Below are positions 37,829 to 46,972 of a stretch of DNA of 64,000 bases, piece after piece. Within the stretch, counting starts at the first letter, position 1. Every line of letters starts with the position of its first letter. The DNA is taken from positions 84,793-148,792 of the forward strand of contig SVFH01000001.1 of NCBI GenBank assembly GCA_015056945.1, read 5' to 3'. Position numbers and translations under genes: made by a program. This DNA comes from Lachnospiraceae bacterium. Its GTDB lineage: Bacteria > Bacillota > Clostridia > Lachnospirales > Lachnospiraceae. The notes beneath the pieces are model-generated. The model saw nothing but the letters and a program-made list of their open reading frames with translations, had not been told where the DNA came from and searched no databases.

Positions 37829-38671
37829 ATGTATCAGATTATTGACGGTAAAATGATTTCTACGCAAATCAAAGATGAATGTAAAGAACGTGTTGCTGCA
37901 TATAAAGAACAAGGTATCGACATTTGTCTTGCTGTAATTCAGGTCGGAAATGACCCTGCTTCCAGTGTTTATGTGAATAATAAGAAGAAGGCTTGTGAAT
38001 ATATCGGCATTCGTTCATTGTCTTATGAACTTCCGGAAGAAACAACTCAGGAAGAATTGATTTCTTTGATTGAGAAATTAAATGCTGATGATAGTGTAAA
38101 CGGAATTTTAGTACAGTTACCTGTGCCGAAGCATATTGATGAAGATATAATTATCAGCACAATCAGTCCGAAAAAGGATGTTGATGGTTTCCATACGCAA
38201 AGTGTCGGTGCATTATGTATCGGACAGCCCGGTTATGTTTCCTGTACACCGGCAGGCATTATTGAATTGTTAAAAAGAAGTAACATTTCTATAGAAGGCA
38301 AAGAATGTGTTGTGATCGGACGTTCCAATATTGTAGGTAAGCCGATGTCCATTCTTATGTTAAGAGAAAATGCAACGGTTACAATTGCACATTCACGCAC
38401 CAAGGATTTGAAAGATATTTGTAAGCGTGCAGATATTTTAATTGTTGCAATCGGAAGACCAGAGATGATTACTTCTGAATATATTAAAGACGGTGCTGTT
38501 GTAATTGACGTTGGAATTCATCGCAGAGAGAATAATAAACTTTGTGGGGATGTCCTTTTTGATGATGTTGCACCTCATTGCAGCGCAATCACCCCGGTTC
38601 CCGGTGGTGTTGGTCCTATGACAATTGCAATGCTTATGAAGAATTGTGTGGATTCGGTATCGTTAACGTAA
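37829..38671 (+). CDS. folD: Methylene-THF dehydrogenase / methenyl-THF cyclohydrolase
   Basis: Bifunctional FolD, 280 residues. The active-site Lys is in the YVNNKKKACE segment, the folate loop is GILVQLPVPKHID, and the dinucleotide region is VVIGRSNIVGKPM followed by the PGGVGPMT motif. NAD versus NADP preference cannot be judged. RBS AAGGAGAA. It lies between fhs and the zinc-ribbon gene and is presumably in the same transcript. Confidence 0.98.
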   Translation: MYQIIDGKMISTQIKDECKERVAAYKEQGIDICLAVIQVGNDPASSVYVNNKKKACEYIGIRSLSYELPEETTQEELISLIEKLNADDSVNGILVQLPVPKHIDEDIIISTISPKKDVDGFHTQSVGALCIGQPGYVSCTPAGIIELLKRSNISIEGKECVVIGRSNIVGKPMSILMLRENATVTIAHSRTKDLKDICKRADILIVAIGRPEMITSEYIKDGAVVIDVGIHRRENNKLCGDVLFDDVAPHCSAITPVPGGVGPMTIAMLMKNCVDSVSLT

Positions 38672-38702
38672 ACCTTGATTTGTATTCAGAACGGAGATTT
38701 GT

Positions 38703-40310
38703 ATGAAGTGTCCTAAATGTGGCGTTGATATACAGGAAGGGAAGTTGCTGTGTGAATCCTGTGGCGAAGAGATTCATATAGTACCTGATTTCGAGCCGGA
38801 AATCGAAAATAAAATAGAAGAGAGCCTGCTAAATGTTGCCGAAGTAATTGATGAAGCTGATGAAGAAAGCATTGAAGCTGATCCGGAAGAATTTAATGTT
38901 TTTTCAACACGTGAAATTCGCAAAAAAAATCTTTTGATTGATGAAAATCCAATTGATGATGAATTTGACGATATTGAAGATGAAGATTTACCGGATGAGG
39001 ATTTTTGGGATGTTGAAGAAGTAATTAATAAAGAAGGCTTAAAGAAAATGATTCGTTCTTTTTTCGGAAAAGGACTTCTTTCAAAAATTCTTCTTTTAAT
39101 TCTGACTGTTTTGATTCTTTGTTGTATCGGTATGGTTGCATATAAGATTAGTTCTTCTGTCAAAGAGAACTCATTTCATTATCAATTTTCCAAAGCGCAG
39201 GAAGCAGCACAGTCCGGAAATTATTCGCTTGCAATCAAACATCTTGAAAAAGCATGTGATTTAGAATCTTCAAATGTTGATGCACGTTATCTTTTATGTG
39301 ATTATTACTGCAAAAATAACAAACAGGAAAATGCTATTCTTACCTTAAAAGGAATGATTAGCGGAAATTCGCAGAAAGATTTGATTACGTATCAGAAAAT
39401 ATTTGATATCTATTCAAAGATGGGGAATATTTCCGAAATTAATCAGATCCTAAATGAAACGACTGATGTGGAAATTCGAGAACAATTTAAGCAATATCTT
39501 GCAATTGAACCCGAATTTAGTGTTGAAGAAGGCAGTTATGAAGATGTTATTCATTTAAAATTGACCGGCAATACAACCGGAAAAATTTATTATACACTTG
39601 ATGGTTCCATGCCTGATTCTACAAGCACAGAATATACATCACCCATTTATCTTGAAAATGGATTTTACACCGTAAAAGCTATTTTTGTGAATTCATTTGG
39701 ATTAATGAGTGAAATTGTTACAAAGAAATATGAAATTAATGTTTTGATGCCTGAAGCACCTGTTGTATTACCGGCATCCGGAACATTCCGGTCTCCGGAA
39801 AAGGTAGTTGTGGAAGTTCCTGTCGGATGTAATATTTATTATACAACAAACGGGGAAGATCCCACAATCGACAGCAATTTATACAATGGTCCGATTTGTA
39901 TGCCACTTGGCAAATCAAAACTTAAGTTTATTTCATATAGTGAAGAAAATCGCATTTACAGTGAAGTTACAGAAGTTGAATATAGTTTACAGCTTCCTGA
40001 AATGCCTGTTTCTGCTGCAATGGCAGCAAATATTATTACGGAATACAGATATTCTCTTGGTGGTATGGAAAGTACCACAGGTGAGTTATCAACTATTTCA
40101 GGTAAATTATTATTTATGTGCGAAAGTGCAGTGAATATTAATAATGAGCTGTTTTTTGTAATTTGTGAATATTATGAAGACCCCTCTGCAGGAATCCGAA
40201 CAAAAACAGGATTGGTTTATTGCGTTTCCATGAGCGATCCTGACAGGTTTGGTACCTTAGAGCTTGATGCAAACCAGGAATTTTATTGGGTTGATCATAT
40301 TCGACAGTGA
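38703..40310 (+). CDS. Zinc-ribbon, TPR and chitobiase-like-domain membrane protein
   Basis: A 535-residue mosaic. An N-terminal zinc ribbon has four Cys (CPKCG at 3-7, CESCG at 17-21). A highly acidic stretch (30-105) leads to one membrane helix (about 127-149). Outside that lie TPR-like helices (SGNYSLAIKHLEKACDLE; DARYLLCDYYCKNNKQENAI) and two chitobiase C-terminal-like domains, each marked by YYTxxGxxP (YYTLDGSMPDS and YYTTNGEDPT). The final ~100 residues are unassigned. Location between folD and nfnA may be incidental. No close named family; likely a membrane scaffold or envelope sensor, but that is inference. Confidence 0.8.
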   Translation: MKCPKCGVDIQEGKLLCESCGEEIHIVPDFEPEIENKIEESLLNVAEVIDEADEESIEADPEEFNVFSTREIRKKNLLIDENPIDDEFDDIEDEDLPDEDFWDVEEVINKEGLKKMIRSFFGKGLLSKILLLILTVLILCCIGMVAYKISSSVKENSFHYQFSKAQEAAQSGNYSLAIKHLEKACDLESSNVDARYLLCDYYCKNNKQENAILTLKGMISGNSQKDLITYQKIFDIYSKMGNISEINQILNETTDVEIREQFKQYLAIEPEFSVEEGSYEDVIHLKLTGNTTGKIYYTLDGSMPDSTSTEYTSPIYLENGFYTVKAIFVNSFGLMSEIVTKKYEINVLMPEAPVVLPASGTFRSPEKVVVEVPVGCNIYYTTNGEDPTIDSNLYNGPICMPLGKSKLKFISYSEENRIYSEVTEVEYSLQLPEMPVSAAMAANIITEYRYSLGGMESTTGELSTISGKLLFMCESAVNINNELFFVICEYYEDPSAGIRTKTGLVYCVSMSDPDRFGTLELDANQEFYWVDHIRQ

Positions 40311-40333
40311 TATATTTGAGGAGGATGAAGAAA

Positions 40334-41221
40334 ATGTACGAAATTTTAGAAGCAAAGGAATTAGCGGACAGCATATACAAATTTGTTGTAAAAGCTCCCC
40401 GTTGCGCTGCATCATGTGAACCGGGACAATTTGTTATTGTACGTACACATGCTGATAGCGAGAGAATTCCTTTAACCGTATGCGATTATAATCGCGAAGA
40501 GGGAACTGTTACCATCGTAGTTCAGGTAATAGGCGCATCAACTTTTATTATGAAAACTTTAAAGAAGGGCGATTTTTTCCATGATTTTGTTGGACCCTTA
40601 GGAAGAGCTTCGGAATTTCTTGAGGAAGAAATTGATGCACTGAAGAACAAAAAAATTCTTTTTGTTGCCGGCGGTCTTGGTACTGCCCCTGTTTATCCTC
40701 AGGTGAAATGGCTTCATGAACATGGCGTTGATGCTGATGTTATTGTGGGCGCAAAAACTAAGGATATGTTGATTATGGAAGAGGAAATGCGTGCAGTTGC
40801 CGGAACTCTTTATATTACAACTGATGACGGTTCTTATGAAAGAAGCGGTATGGTTACCAAAGTTATTGAAGATTTATATGCCGAAGGCAAGAAATATGAT
40901 GTATGTGTTGCAATCGGTCCTATGATTATGATGAAATTTGTATGTCTTTTAACCAAGAAGCTTGATTTACATACCATTGTAAGTATGAATCCCATTATGG
41001 TTGACGGAACCGGAATGTGCGGAGCTTGTCGTCTTACCGTTGATGGCCAGGTTAAGTTTGCATGTGTTGACGGACCTGAGTTTGACGGACATCTTGTTGA
41101 TTTCGATGAGGCAATGAAGCGTCAGCAGATTTACAAGACCAAAGAAGGTCGTGCATACTTAAAAGAAAAAGAAGGCGATACACATCATGGCGGATGTGGA
41201 CATTGCGGAGGTGACGAATAA
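40334..41221 (+). CDS. nfnA: NfnA: FAD and [2Fe-2S] subunit of NADH-dependent ferredoxin:NADP+ oxidoreductase
   Basis: 295-residue ferredoxin-NADP-reductase-fold subunit: FAD-binding RIPLTVCDYNREEG, NAD-side GGLGTAPVYPQ and the Fe-S segment DGTGMCGACRLTV...FACVDGPEFD with the Asp-Cys-Cys-Cys ligand set known from Nfn. It overlaps the next gene by one base, as expected for nfnAB. The bifurcating enzyme couples NADH and reduced ferredoxin oxidation to NADP+ reduction. The C terminus carries an extra tail with two adjacent His, two Cys and Gly residues (THHGGCGHCGGDE), not needed in the family. Start chosen at the ATG nine bases after GAGGAGG. A sulfide dehydrogenase label is also common for this family. 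Confidence 0.87.
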   Translation: MYEILEAKELADSIYKFVVKAPRCAASCEPGQFVIVRTHADSERIPLTVCDYNREEGTVTIVVQVIGASTFIMKTLKKGDFFHDFVGPLGRASEFLEEEIDALKNKKILFVAGGLGTAPVYPQVKWLHEHGVDADVIVGAKTKDMLIMEEEMRAVAGTLYITTDDGSYERSGMVTKVIEDLYAEGKKYDVCVAIGPMIMMKFVCLLTKKLDLHTIVSMNPIMVDGTGMCGACRLTVDGQVKFACVDGPEFDGHLVDFDEAMKRQQIYKTKEGRAYLKEKEGDTHHGGCGHCGGDE

Positions 41222-42606
41222 TGAATGTTTTAGAGCGTATTCCTGTCAGAGAACAGGATCCAAAGGTAAGAGCAACCAATTTCGAAGAAGTTTGTCTCGG
41301 ATATAATAAAGAAGAAGCAATGGAAGAAGCTTCAAGATGTTTAAATTGTAAAAATGCTGCATGTGTAAAAGGATGTCCCGTGTCCATTAATATTCCTGCA
41401 TTTATCCAGGAAGTTAAAAACGGCTCTTTTGAAAATGCATACAGAGTGATTTCCGCATCAAGTTCACTTCCTGCTGTATGCGGTCGTGTATGTCCGCAGG
41501 AAAATCAGTGTGAAGGTAAATGTATCCGCGGATTAAAAGGTGATGCCATTTCAATTGGTAAATTGGAAAGATTTGTAGCAGACTGGGCATTTGAGAATAA
41601 CATTAAACCTGCAGTAACAGCAGAAAAGAAAAACAAAAAAGTTGCCGTAATCGGTTCCGGCCCTGCCGGCGTAACCTGTGCCGGTGACCTTGCAAAAAAA
41701 GGATATGACGTAACTATTTTTGAAGCACTTCACGAATTCGGTGGTGTTCTTGTTTACGGAATTCCTGAATTCAGACTTCCGAAAGAGCGTGTTGTCAAAA
41801 AAGAAATTGAGAATGTGAAAGCTCTTGGTGTTAAATTTGAAAACAATGTTATCATCGGTAAATCAGTAACCATTGATGAATTAATGGAAAAAGAAGGTTT
41901 TGATGCCGTATTTATAGGTTCAGGTGCAGGTCTTCCTAAATTCATGGGAATTCCCGGCGAAAATGCAAACGGAGTATTTTCTGCAAACGAATATTTAACA
42001 AGAAGTAATCTGATGAAAGCATTTCGTTCTGAGTCTGACACACCGATTATGATTGGTAAAAAAGTTGCTGTTGTTGGCGGTGGTAATGTTGCAATGGATG
42101 CTGCAAGAACTGCGCTTCGTCTTGGTTCGGAAGTACATGTTATCTACAGAAGAAGTGAAGCAGAATTACCTGCACGTGTCGAAGAAGTGCATCATGCGAA
42201 AGAAGAAGGTATTATTTTCGACCTTTTGACAAATCCTGTTGAAATACTTTCTGATGAAAATGGCTGGGTATCAGGAATTAAATGTGTCAAAATGGAACTC
42301 GGTGAACCTGATGCATCAGGAAGAAGAAGTCCTGTTGAAATTGAAGGCAGTGAATTTGTAATCGATGTAGATGTTGTAATCATGTCACTCGGAACATCCC
42401 CGAATCCTTTGATTTCTTCTACAACAAAGGGACTTGAATTAAATAAAAGAAAATGTATTGTAGCCGATGAAGAATTCGGCAGCACCAGCAAAGAAGGTGT
42501 ATTTGCCGGTGGAGATGCCGTTACAGGTGCCGCAACCGTTATTCTTGCAATGGGTGCGGGACGCGCAGCTGCAAAAGGTATTGATGAATATTTATCTAAT
42601 AAATAA
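41221..42606 (+). CDS. nfnB: NfnB/GltA-type flavoprotein with two [4Fe-4S] clusters
   Basis: 461-residue homologue of the glutamate synthase small subunit and NfnB. N-terminal cluster-binding Cys are in RCLNCKNAACVKGCPV and CGRVCPQENQCEGKC. Two nucleotide sites follow: GSGPAGVTCAG for FAD and GGGNVAMDAARTALRLG for NADP, with DAVTGAATVILAMGAGR at the end. Directly coupled (TAATG) to NfnA, which distinguishes it from stand-alone glutamate synthase small subunits, although many such pairs are annotated gltA. No glutamate synthase large subunit is present here. With NADP-IDH in the same window it links NADPH supply to ferredoxin. Confidence 0.88.
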   Translation: MNVLERIPVREQDPKVRATNFEEVCLGYNKEEAMEEASRCLNCKNAACVKGCPVSINIPAFIQEVKNGSFENAYRVISASSSLPAVCGRVCPQENQCEGKCIRGLKGDAISIGKLERFVADWAFENNIKPAVTAEKKNKKVAVIGSGPAGVTCAGDLAKKGYDVTIFEALHEFGGVLVYGIPEFRLPKERVVKKEIENVKALGVKFENNVIIGKSVTIDELMEKEGFDAVFIGSGAGLPKFMGIPGENANGVFSANEYLTRSNLMKAFRSESDTPIMIGKKVAVVGGGNVAMDAARTALRLGSEVHVIYRRSEAELPARVEEVHHAKEEGIIFDLLTNPVEILSDENGWVSGIKCVKMELGEPDASGRRSPVEIEGSEFVIDVDVVIMSLGTSPNPLISSTTKGLELNKRKCIVADEEFGSTSKEGVFAGGDAVTGAATVILAMGAGRAAAKGIDEYLSNK

Positions 42607-42612
42607 TTGATG

Positions 42613-42650
42613 AGTTTGTGATAGCAGATTTTTTTGTTATCACAACTTTT
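42613..42650 (+). terminator. Possible terminator after nfnB
   Basis: Arms TTGTGATA and TATCACAA around a 14-base T-rich loop, with a bulged extension and TTTT after the second arm. The long loop makes it less certain; it lies a few bases past the nfnB stop and before the next RBS. Confidence 0.45.
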
Positions 42651-42685
42651 CATATCCACAAATAAATGAAAAAGGAGATAAAGTT

Positions 42686-43525
42686 ATGCCTTGGTGTCCA
42701 AAATGTAAAACGGAATACAGAGACGGAATTGATGTATGTAGTGATTGCGGTTCTAAACTGGTTGCGACACTTGATCAAACATATGAATTCGATAAGGCGA
42801 ATATGCTTAATTTTCTTTACGGTCCTGAAGAACAGGTTGAATCCATCCGTAAGTATTTATCCGGTGTAGGTAAATTGAAAGCATATTCTGTTTATAACGA
42901 AAAGAAAGAGATTTATGAGCTTTTCATTAAACCTGAAGATCAGGCGCGCGCAACACAGCTTGTCAATCAGTTTTTTGAGCAGGTAAATGCCCAACAGGTG
43001 AGTGGACAGAATGCTTCTCAAGCCGCACAGAAACAGCAACGTATGCCCGCAAAAGAGGCATACCGTTCTGCGAAAGAACGTGCAGCAGATCATAAGAGTA
43101 GTGCGATTATTCTTATGTCTTTGGGTGTTATTGGCTTAACTGTTATTGTTTTGATGGCACTTGGCGTATTTCCTTTTGTTTCTTTAAGCGGAATGGGAGC
43201 AATTTTGACATATACGGTAATGGGTGGTTTTTTCCTGATGTTCATTATTATGTCTGTTGTTTCTTTTAAAAGCTATAAAGAATTGAGCCGGGTTGACATT
43301 GCTGAAACAAATACAAACAAAGAATTAGATGAATTCTGTGCGAAATATCTTACCAAAGAATTCATTGATTCTAAAATAGCTCCTTTGATTTCAGATGAAT
43401 CACAGGAATATTTTTATCGTGCTGAATTTATGAGAAAAGTAATTTCAGATAAATATCCTGAACTTGGAGCATCTTTCCTTGAAGACTATATTGATACAAA
43501 ATATGGTGAAATTTTTGAGTCTTAA
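42686..43525 (+). CDS. Zinc-ribbon membrane protein of unknown function
   Basis: 279 residues. N-terminal four-Cys zinc ribbon (CPKCKTEYRDGIDVCSDCG) is followed by a domain (about 35-100, LYGPEEQVESIRKYLSGVG) resembling the DUF2007-type signal-transducing fold, then a Gln/Ala-rich linker and two membrane helices (about 140-165 and 172-195). The cytoplasmic C-terminal ~75 residues are charged. It is the second zinc-ribbon membrane protein flanking nfnAB. RBS AAAGGAG. Function not assignable. Confidence 0.82.
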   Translation: MPWCPKCKTEYRDGIDVCSDCGSKLVATLDQTYEFDKANMLNFLYGPEEQVESIRKYLSGVGKLKAYSVYNEKKEIYELFIKPEDQARATQLVNQFFEQVNAQQVSGQNASQAAQKQQRMPAKEAYRSAKERAADHKSSAIILMSLGVIGLTVIVLMALGVFPFVSLSGMGAILTYTVMGGFFLMFIIMSVVSFKSYKELSRVDIAETNTNKELDEFCAKYLTKEFIDSKIAPLISDESQEYFYRAEFMRKVISDKYPELGASFLEDYIDTKYGEIFES

Positions 43526-43543
43526 CTATTTTAGAGGTGTATT

Positions 43544-44023
43544 TTGAATATTCATATTGTTTGTGTCGGGAAAATAAAAGAATCTTTTTACCGCGATGCT
43601 GTGAATGAATACAGTAAGCGTTTAAGTCGTTACTGCAAACTAAAGATTACAGAAGTTGCAGATGAAAACACACCACAAAATGCTTCTGAAGTTTTAGAGG
43701 AGCAGATTCGTGAGAAAGAGGCTGAGCGTATTTTGAAAGCAATCTCTGACCATACGTATGTATGCATACTTGCAATTGAGGGAAAAGAATATGATTCAAT
43801 TTCTTTTGCAAAAGAAATTGATTTACTTGCAACAAACGGTAATTCAGACATTACGTTTGTAATCGGAGGCTCGCTTGGACTTTCACAAAGTGTTTATCGA
43901 AGAGCTGATAAAAAAATCAGTTTTTCTAAAATGACGTTCCCACACCAATTGATGCGAGTAATATTGCTTGAACAGATTTATCGGGGATATCGCATTATTC
44001 ATAATGAACCGTATCATAAATAA
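43544..44023 (+). CDS. rlmH: 23S rRNA (pseudouridine1915-N3)-methyltransferase RlmH
   Basis: Methylates pseudouridine 1915 of 23S rRNA. 159 residues with the SPOUT-family features: LAIEGKEYDSISFAKEI, FVIGGSLGLSQSV and the C-terminal FPHQLMRVILLEQIYRGYRI plus NEPYHK, the signature ending of the family. TTG start, 18 bases after the previous stop; RBS AGAGG is moderate. Confidence 0.97.
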   Translation: MNIHIVCVGKIKESFYRDAVNEYSKRLSRYCKLKITEVADENTPQNASEVLEEQIREKEAERILKAISDHTYVCILAIEGKEYDSISFAKEIDLLATNGNSDITFVIGGSLGLSQSVYRRADKKISFSKMTFPHQLMRVILLEQIYRGYRIIHNEPYHK

Positions 44024-44051
44024 TTGATTGCCATTGTTTAAACTGTATATT
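44024..44051 (+). promoter_or_regulatory. Possible sigma-A-type promoter for pdp
   Basis: TTGATT, 16-base spacer, TATATT, starting right after the rlmH stop. The transcript would start close to the RBS AGGAGG. Confidence 0.4.
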
Positions 44052-44068
44052 GATAGGAGGGTATTCAT

Positions 44069-45373
44069 ATGAGAATGTATGATTTAATCATGAAGAAACG
44101 AAATAACGAAACATTAACCGAAGAAGAGATTCGTTTTATGATTGATAATTATACCAAAGGAAATATTCCGGATTATCAAATGTCGGCTTTTACAATGGCT
44201 GTTTATTTTAATAAAATGAATGCTGATGAAACCCTTGCCCTTACAATGGCAATGGCCGAAAGTGGTGATATGCTTGACTTGTCATCGATTTCCGGAATTA
44301 AAGTTGACAAGCATTCAACCGGAGGAGTAGGAGATAAAACCTCTCTTGCTTTAATTCCGATGGTTGCTGCATTAGGTGTTTGTACGGCTAAAATGAGCGG
44401 CCGTGGGTTAGGACATACCGGCGGAACCATTGACAAGCTTGAATCCTTTGACGGATTTAATACAGCAATTTCAACAGAACAGTTTATTAATCAGGTGAAT
44501 CGAATCGGCATTGCAATTATGGGACAAACTGCTGACATTGCGCCCGCTGACAAAAAATTATATGCACTTCGTGATGTTACGGCTACGGTTGATAATATGT
44601 CTTTAATTGCAAGTTCTATTATGAGCAAAAAACTTGCAGCCGGAGCAGATGCAATTGTACTTGACGTCAAATGCGGCAGTGGTGCATTTATGAAATCTGA
44701 AGAGGATGCGATTGCTCTTGCAAAAGAAATGGTAACAATCGGAACTGGTGCAGGAAGAAAAACCACTGCGATTATTTCTGATATGGATCAGCCGCTTGGA
44801 AATGCAATTGGAAATGCACTTGAAGTAAAAGAAGCAATTGATACATTAAAAGGGCACGGTCCGAAAGATTTCTCGGAATTATGTATGACACTTGGTGCCC
44901 ATATGGTTGTAGCAGGTAACAAGGCCGCCACATTAGAAGAAGCCACGGATCAATTGAAGGAAGTAATATCAAATGGCAAAGCATTGGATAAACTTGCTGA
45001 ATTCATTCAGGCGCAAGGAGGTAATCCTGAACAGGTTTATCATCCCGAGTTACTTCCATGTGCATCCTTGTGTGAGGAAATTTTGGCAGAAGAAGAGGGA
45101 TATATATATTCCGTACAATGTGATGAAATCGGAATTTGCTCACTAATTCTTGGAGGCGGAAGAGAAACCAAAGAAAGTATCATTGATTTATCTGTCGGAT
45201 TCATCCTTCATAAGAAAAAAGGTGACTTTGTTTCAAAAGGAGAATCGCTTGCAACGGTTTATGCAAATGATTCTGATAAGCTTATTCAAGCGAAAACAAG
45301 ATTTTTGAAAGCTTATCACATTTCTTCAAAACAGCCAATTGCTACACCTTTTATTAAAGCAATTATCTCTTAA
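44069..45373 (+). CDS. pdp: Pyrimidine-nucleoside phosphorylase
   Basis: Phosphorolysis of uridine, thymidine and deoxyuridine for nucleoside salvage. 434 residues, in the thymidine/pyrimidine phosphorylase family: [13 protein letters not shown] phosphate-binding signature, [18 protein letters not shown] and [12 protein letters not shown]. The 434-residue length and Gram-positive context favour broad-specificity Pdp over DeoA. RBS AGGAGGG. Probably the first gene of a unit with sporulation and RNA genes downstream. Confidence 0.95.
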   Translation: MRMYDLIMKKRNNETLTEEEIRFMIDNYTKGNIPDYQMSAFTMAVYFNKMNADETLALTMAMAESGDMLDLSSISGIKVDKHSTGGVGDKTSLALIPMVAALGVCTAKMSGRGLGHTGGTIDKLESFDGFNTAISTEQFINQVNRIGIAIMGQTADIAPADKKLYALRDVTATVDNMSLIASSIMSKKLAAGADAIVLDVKCGSGAFMKSEEDAIALAKEMVTIGTGAGRKTTAIISDMDQPLGNAIGNALEVKEAIDTLKGHGPKDFSELCMTLGAHMVVAGNKAATLEEATDQLKEVISNGKALDKLAEFIQAQGGNPEQVYHPELLPCASLCEEILAEEEGYIYSVQCDEIGICSLILGGGRETKESIIDLSVGFILHKKKGDFVSKGESLATVYANDSDKLIQAKTRFLKAYHISSKQPIATPFIKAIIS

Positions 45374-45399
45374 TTGTTCTGAATACGTAAAAGAAATCA

Positions 45400-45405
45400 T
45401 ATAAT
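45400..45405 (+). promoter_or_regulatory. Perfect -10 box before yqfC
   Basis: TATAAT preceded by CA (CATATAAT, similar to the sigma-E -10 CATACAAT). No -35 of either sigma-A or sigma-E at correct spacing was found, so the site is uncertain. Confidence 0.3.
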
Positions 45406-45434
45406 AAACAAAGATTTTGATGGACTTTACGTTT

Positions 45435-45728
45435 ATGAACAAAGAAAAGATATATGAAAAAGCAGAAAAAGTAGGAGATAAGTTATCTCTTTCGCAGGAT
45501 TTATGCAGTTGTTCCGGAATTATAACCATGATTGGAACAATGCAGGTATGTGTTGAAAATTATAAAGGTCTTCTTGAATATACTTCAGAATTAATTGTTC
45601 TGGAAGGTATTCGTGTAAAGATTACCATTCACGGCAAAAGATTAACCATCCGCGATTATGATGATGAGAACTGTATGATATACGGTAAAATACATTCAGT
45701 ATCTTTTGATTCAATTGTGGAGGATTAG
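45435..45728 (+). CDS. yqfC: Sporulation protein YqfC (YabP/YqfC family)
   Basis: A 97-residue member of the YabP/YqfC family, with the beta-rich core LIVLEGIRVKITIHGKRLTIRDYD. YqfC is sigma-E controlled in Bacillus and paired with yqfD, as here. Start at the ATG giving a typical length; ATG five codons upstream is possible, but neither has a good RBS. The gene precedes yqfD by two bases, indicating translational coupling. Exact sporulation role is unknown. Confidence 0.9.
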   Translation: MNKEKIYEKAEKVGDKLSLSQDLCSCSGIITMIGTMQVCVENYKGLLEYTSELIVLEGIRVKITIHGKRLTIRDYDDENCMIYGKIHSVSFDSIVED

Positions 45729-45730
45729 AT

Positions 45731-46972
45731 GTGGAATCAATTTTCAGATTAATAAAAGGATATCTTATAATCCGTATTTCTAAACAGGGGTTTGTTCGTT
45801 TTTTGAACCTTTGCCTTCAGAATAACATATATCTATGGGACATCCTGGAGCAGGAAAAAGAGATTTTAATTTCCGTAACTTTACACGATTTTCTAAAAAT
45901 TCAAGATATCGTCAGGAAATCAAAAGTAAAAATTCATATTATAAATCGCAGAGGTTTTCCTTTTTACATGGTTCGAATGAGACGTTATCTTGTATTATGT
46001 GTCGGAATTCTGTTTTGTTTATTTTGCCTGTATTATCAAAAAACGCATTTATGGACAATCAGAACAGAAGGTAATATTTCAATTACATCAGAACAAATTG
46101 AGGATTGTCTGAAGGAAAATGGATTTTATTGCGGAATGCGAAGAGATCAGTTTCAGGCATCACAAACAGAAAAAGTATTGAAAGAAACATTTGATATTTT
46201 CTCATGGGTATCCACATCACTTGACGGAACAGAACTTACTGTTTCGGTTATTGAAAACACTGCATCCAATGATGAATTTGTTCAAAAGGAATTTCCTTCT
46301 TCCCTTTATGCCTCGCATGACGGTATCATACGCAAATTAGTGGTGAATAATGGATATACGAAATACAAAGTCAATGATGAAGTCAAAACAGGAGACTTAA
46401 TCATTTCCGGAGAAGTTCCGTACAGTAACAATGACGGAATAAATTCATTTCATTTGACTTTTGCGCAAGGAGAGTATCTTTGCGAGGTCAAAGTGCCATT
46501 CCATAAATCCTATCAAAGGACACAAGACAAACCCATTTACGGTGTTTGGGAATCTTGTCTTGGAAGTATGGCATGGAATACATTCTTTTTTCCGGATGTA
46601 ACATCTTTTAAGAAAGAAACAAATTGCATCATTTTAAGAGAATATATTGATTTAAATTTTTTATCTTTGTTTGACTATAAAATTTATTATATAAAGTCGC
46701 AGCAAAGAAAATTTAAAACCATTCGAAGGACACTTGATGAAGAAGAAATAAAAGAACAATTAACGAGAGAGATTCGTTACTATATAAATGACTTAGAACA
46801 AAGCGGAGCAAGTAATATTATTCCGGATGTTTCATTTACCGCAAGTGAAAAAGAAATATCTTTATACGGTATAATTACCTATTTTACTCCGGACCTTATT
46901 CGTAAGAATATAACACCTCAGACAGACGAAGGGATTGGACATGGCACTGATAACACTTACAATGGAACTTAG
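45731..46972 (+). CDS. yqfD: Sporulation protein YqfD
   Basis: A 413-residue membrane protein conserved among endospore formers. After a small soluble N-terminal domain, one membrane helix (about residues 85-105) leads to a mostly extracytoplasmic, beta-rich remainder (SLYASHDGIIRKLVVNNG) with a segment like other YqfD proteins (PIYGVWESCLGSM). GTG start with GGAGG seven bases upstream. Its last 32 bases overlap the start of phoH, a strong sign of a single transcript. Presence with yqfC supports an endospore-forming or formerly sporulating lineage. Confidence 0.92.
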   Translation: MESIFRLIKGYLIIRISKQGFVRFLNLCLQNNIYLWDILEQEKEILISVTLHDFLKIQDIVRKSKVKIHIINRRGFPFYMVRMRRYLVLCVGILFCLFCLYYQKTHLWTIRTEGNISITSEQIEDCLKENGFYCGMRRDQFQASQTEKVLKETFDIFSWVSTSLDGTELTVSVIENTASNDEFVQKEFPSSLYASHDGIIRKLVVNNGYTKYKVNDEVKTGDLIISGEVPYSNNDGINSFHLTFAQGEYLCEVKVPFHKSYQRTQDKPIYGVWESCLGSMAWNTFFFPDVTSFKKETNCIILREYIDLNFLSLFDYKIYYIKSQQRKFKTIRRTLDEEEIKEQLTREIRYYINDLEQSGASNIIPDVSFTASEKEISLYGIITYFTPDLIRKNITPQTDEGIGHGTDNTYNGT

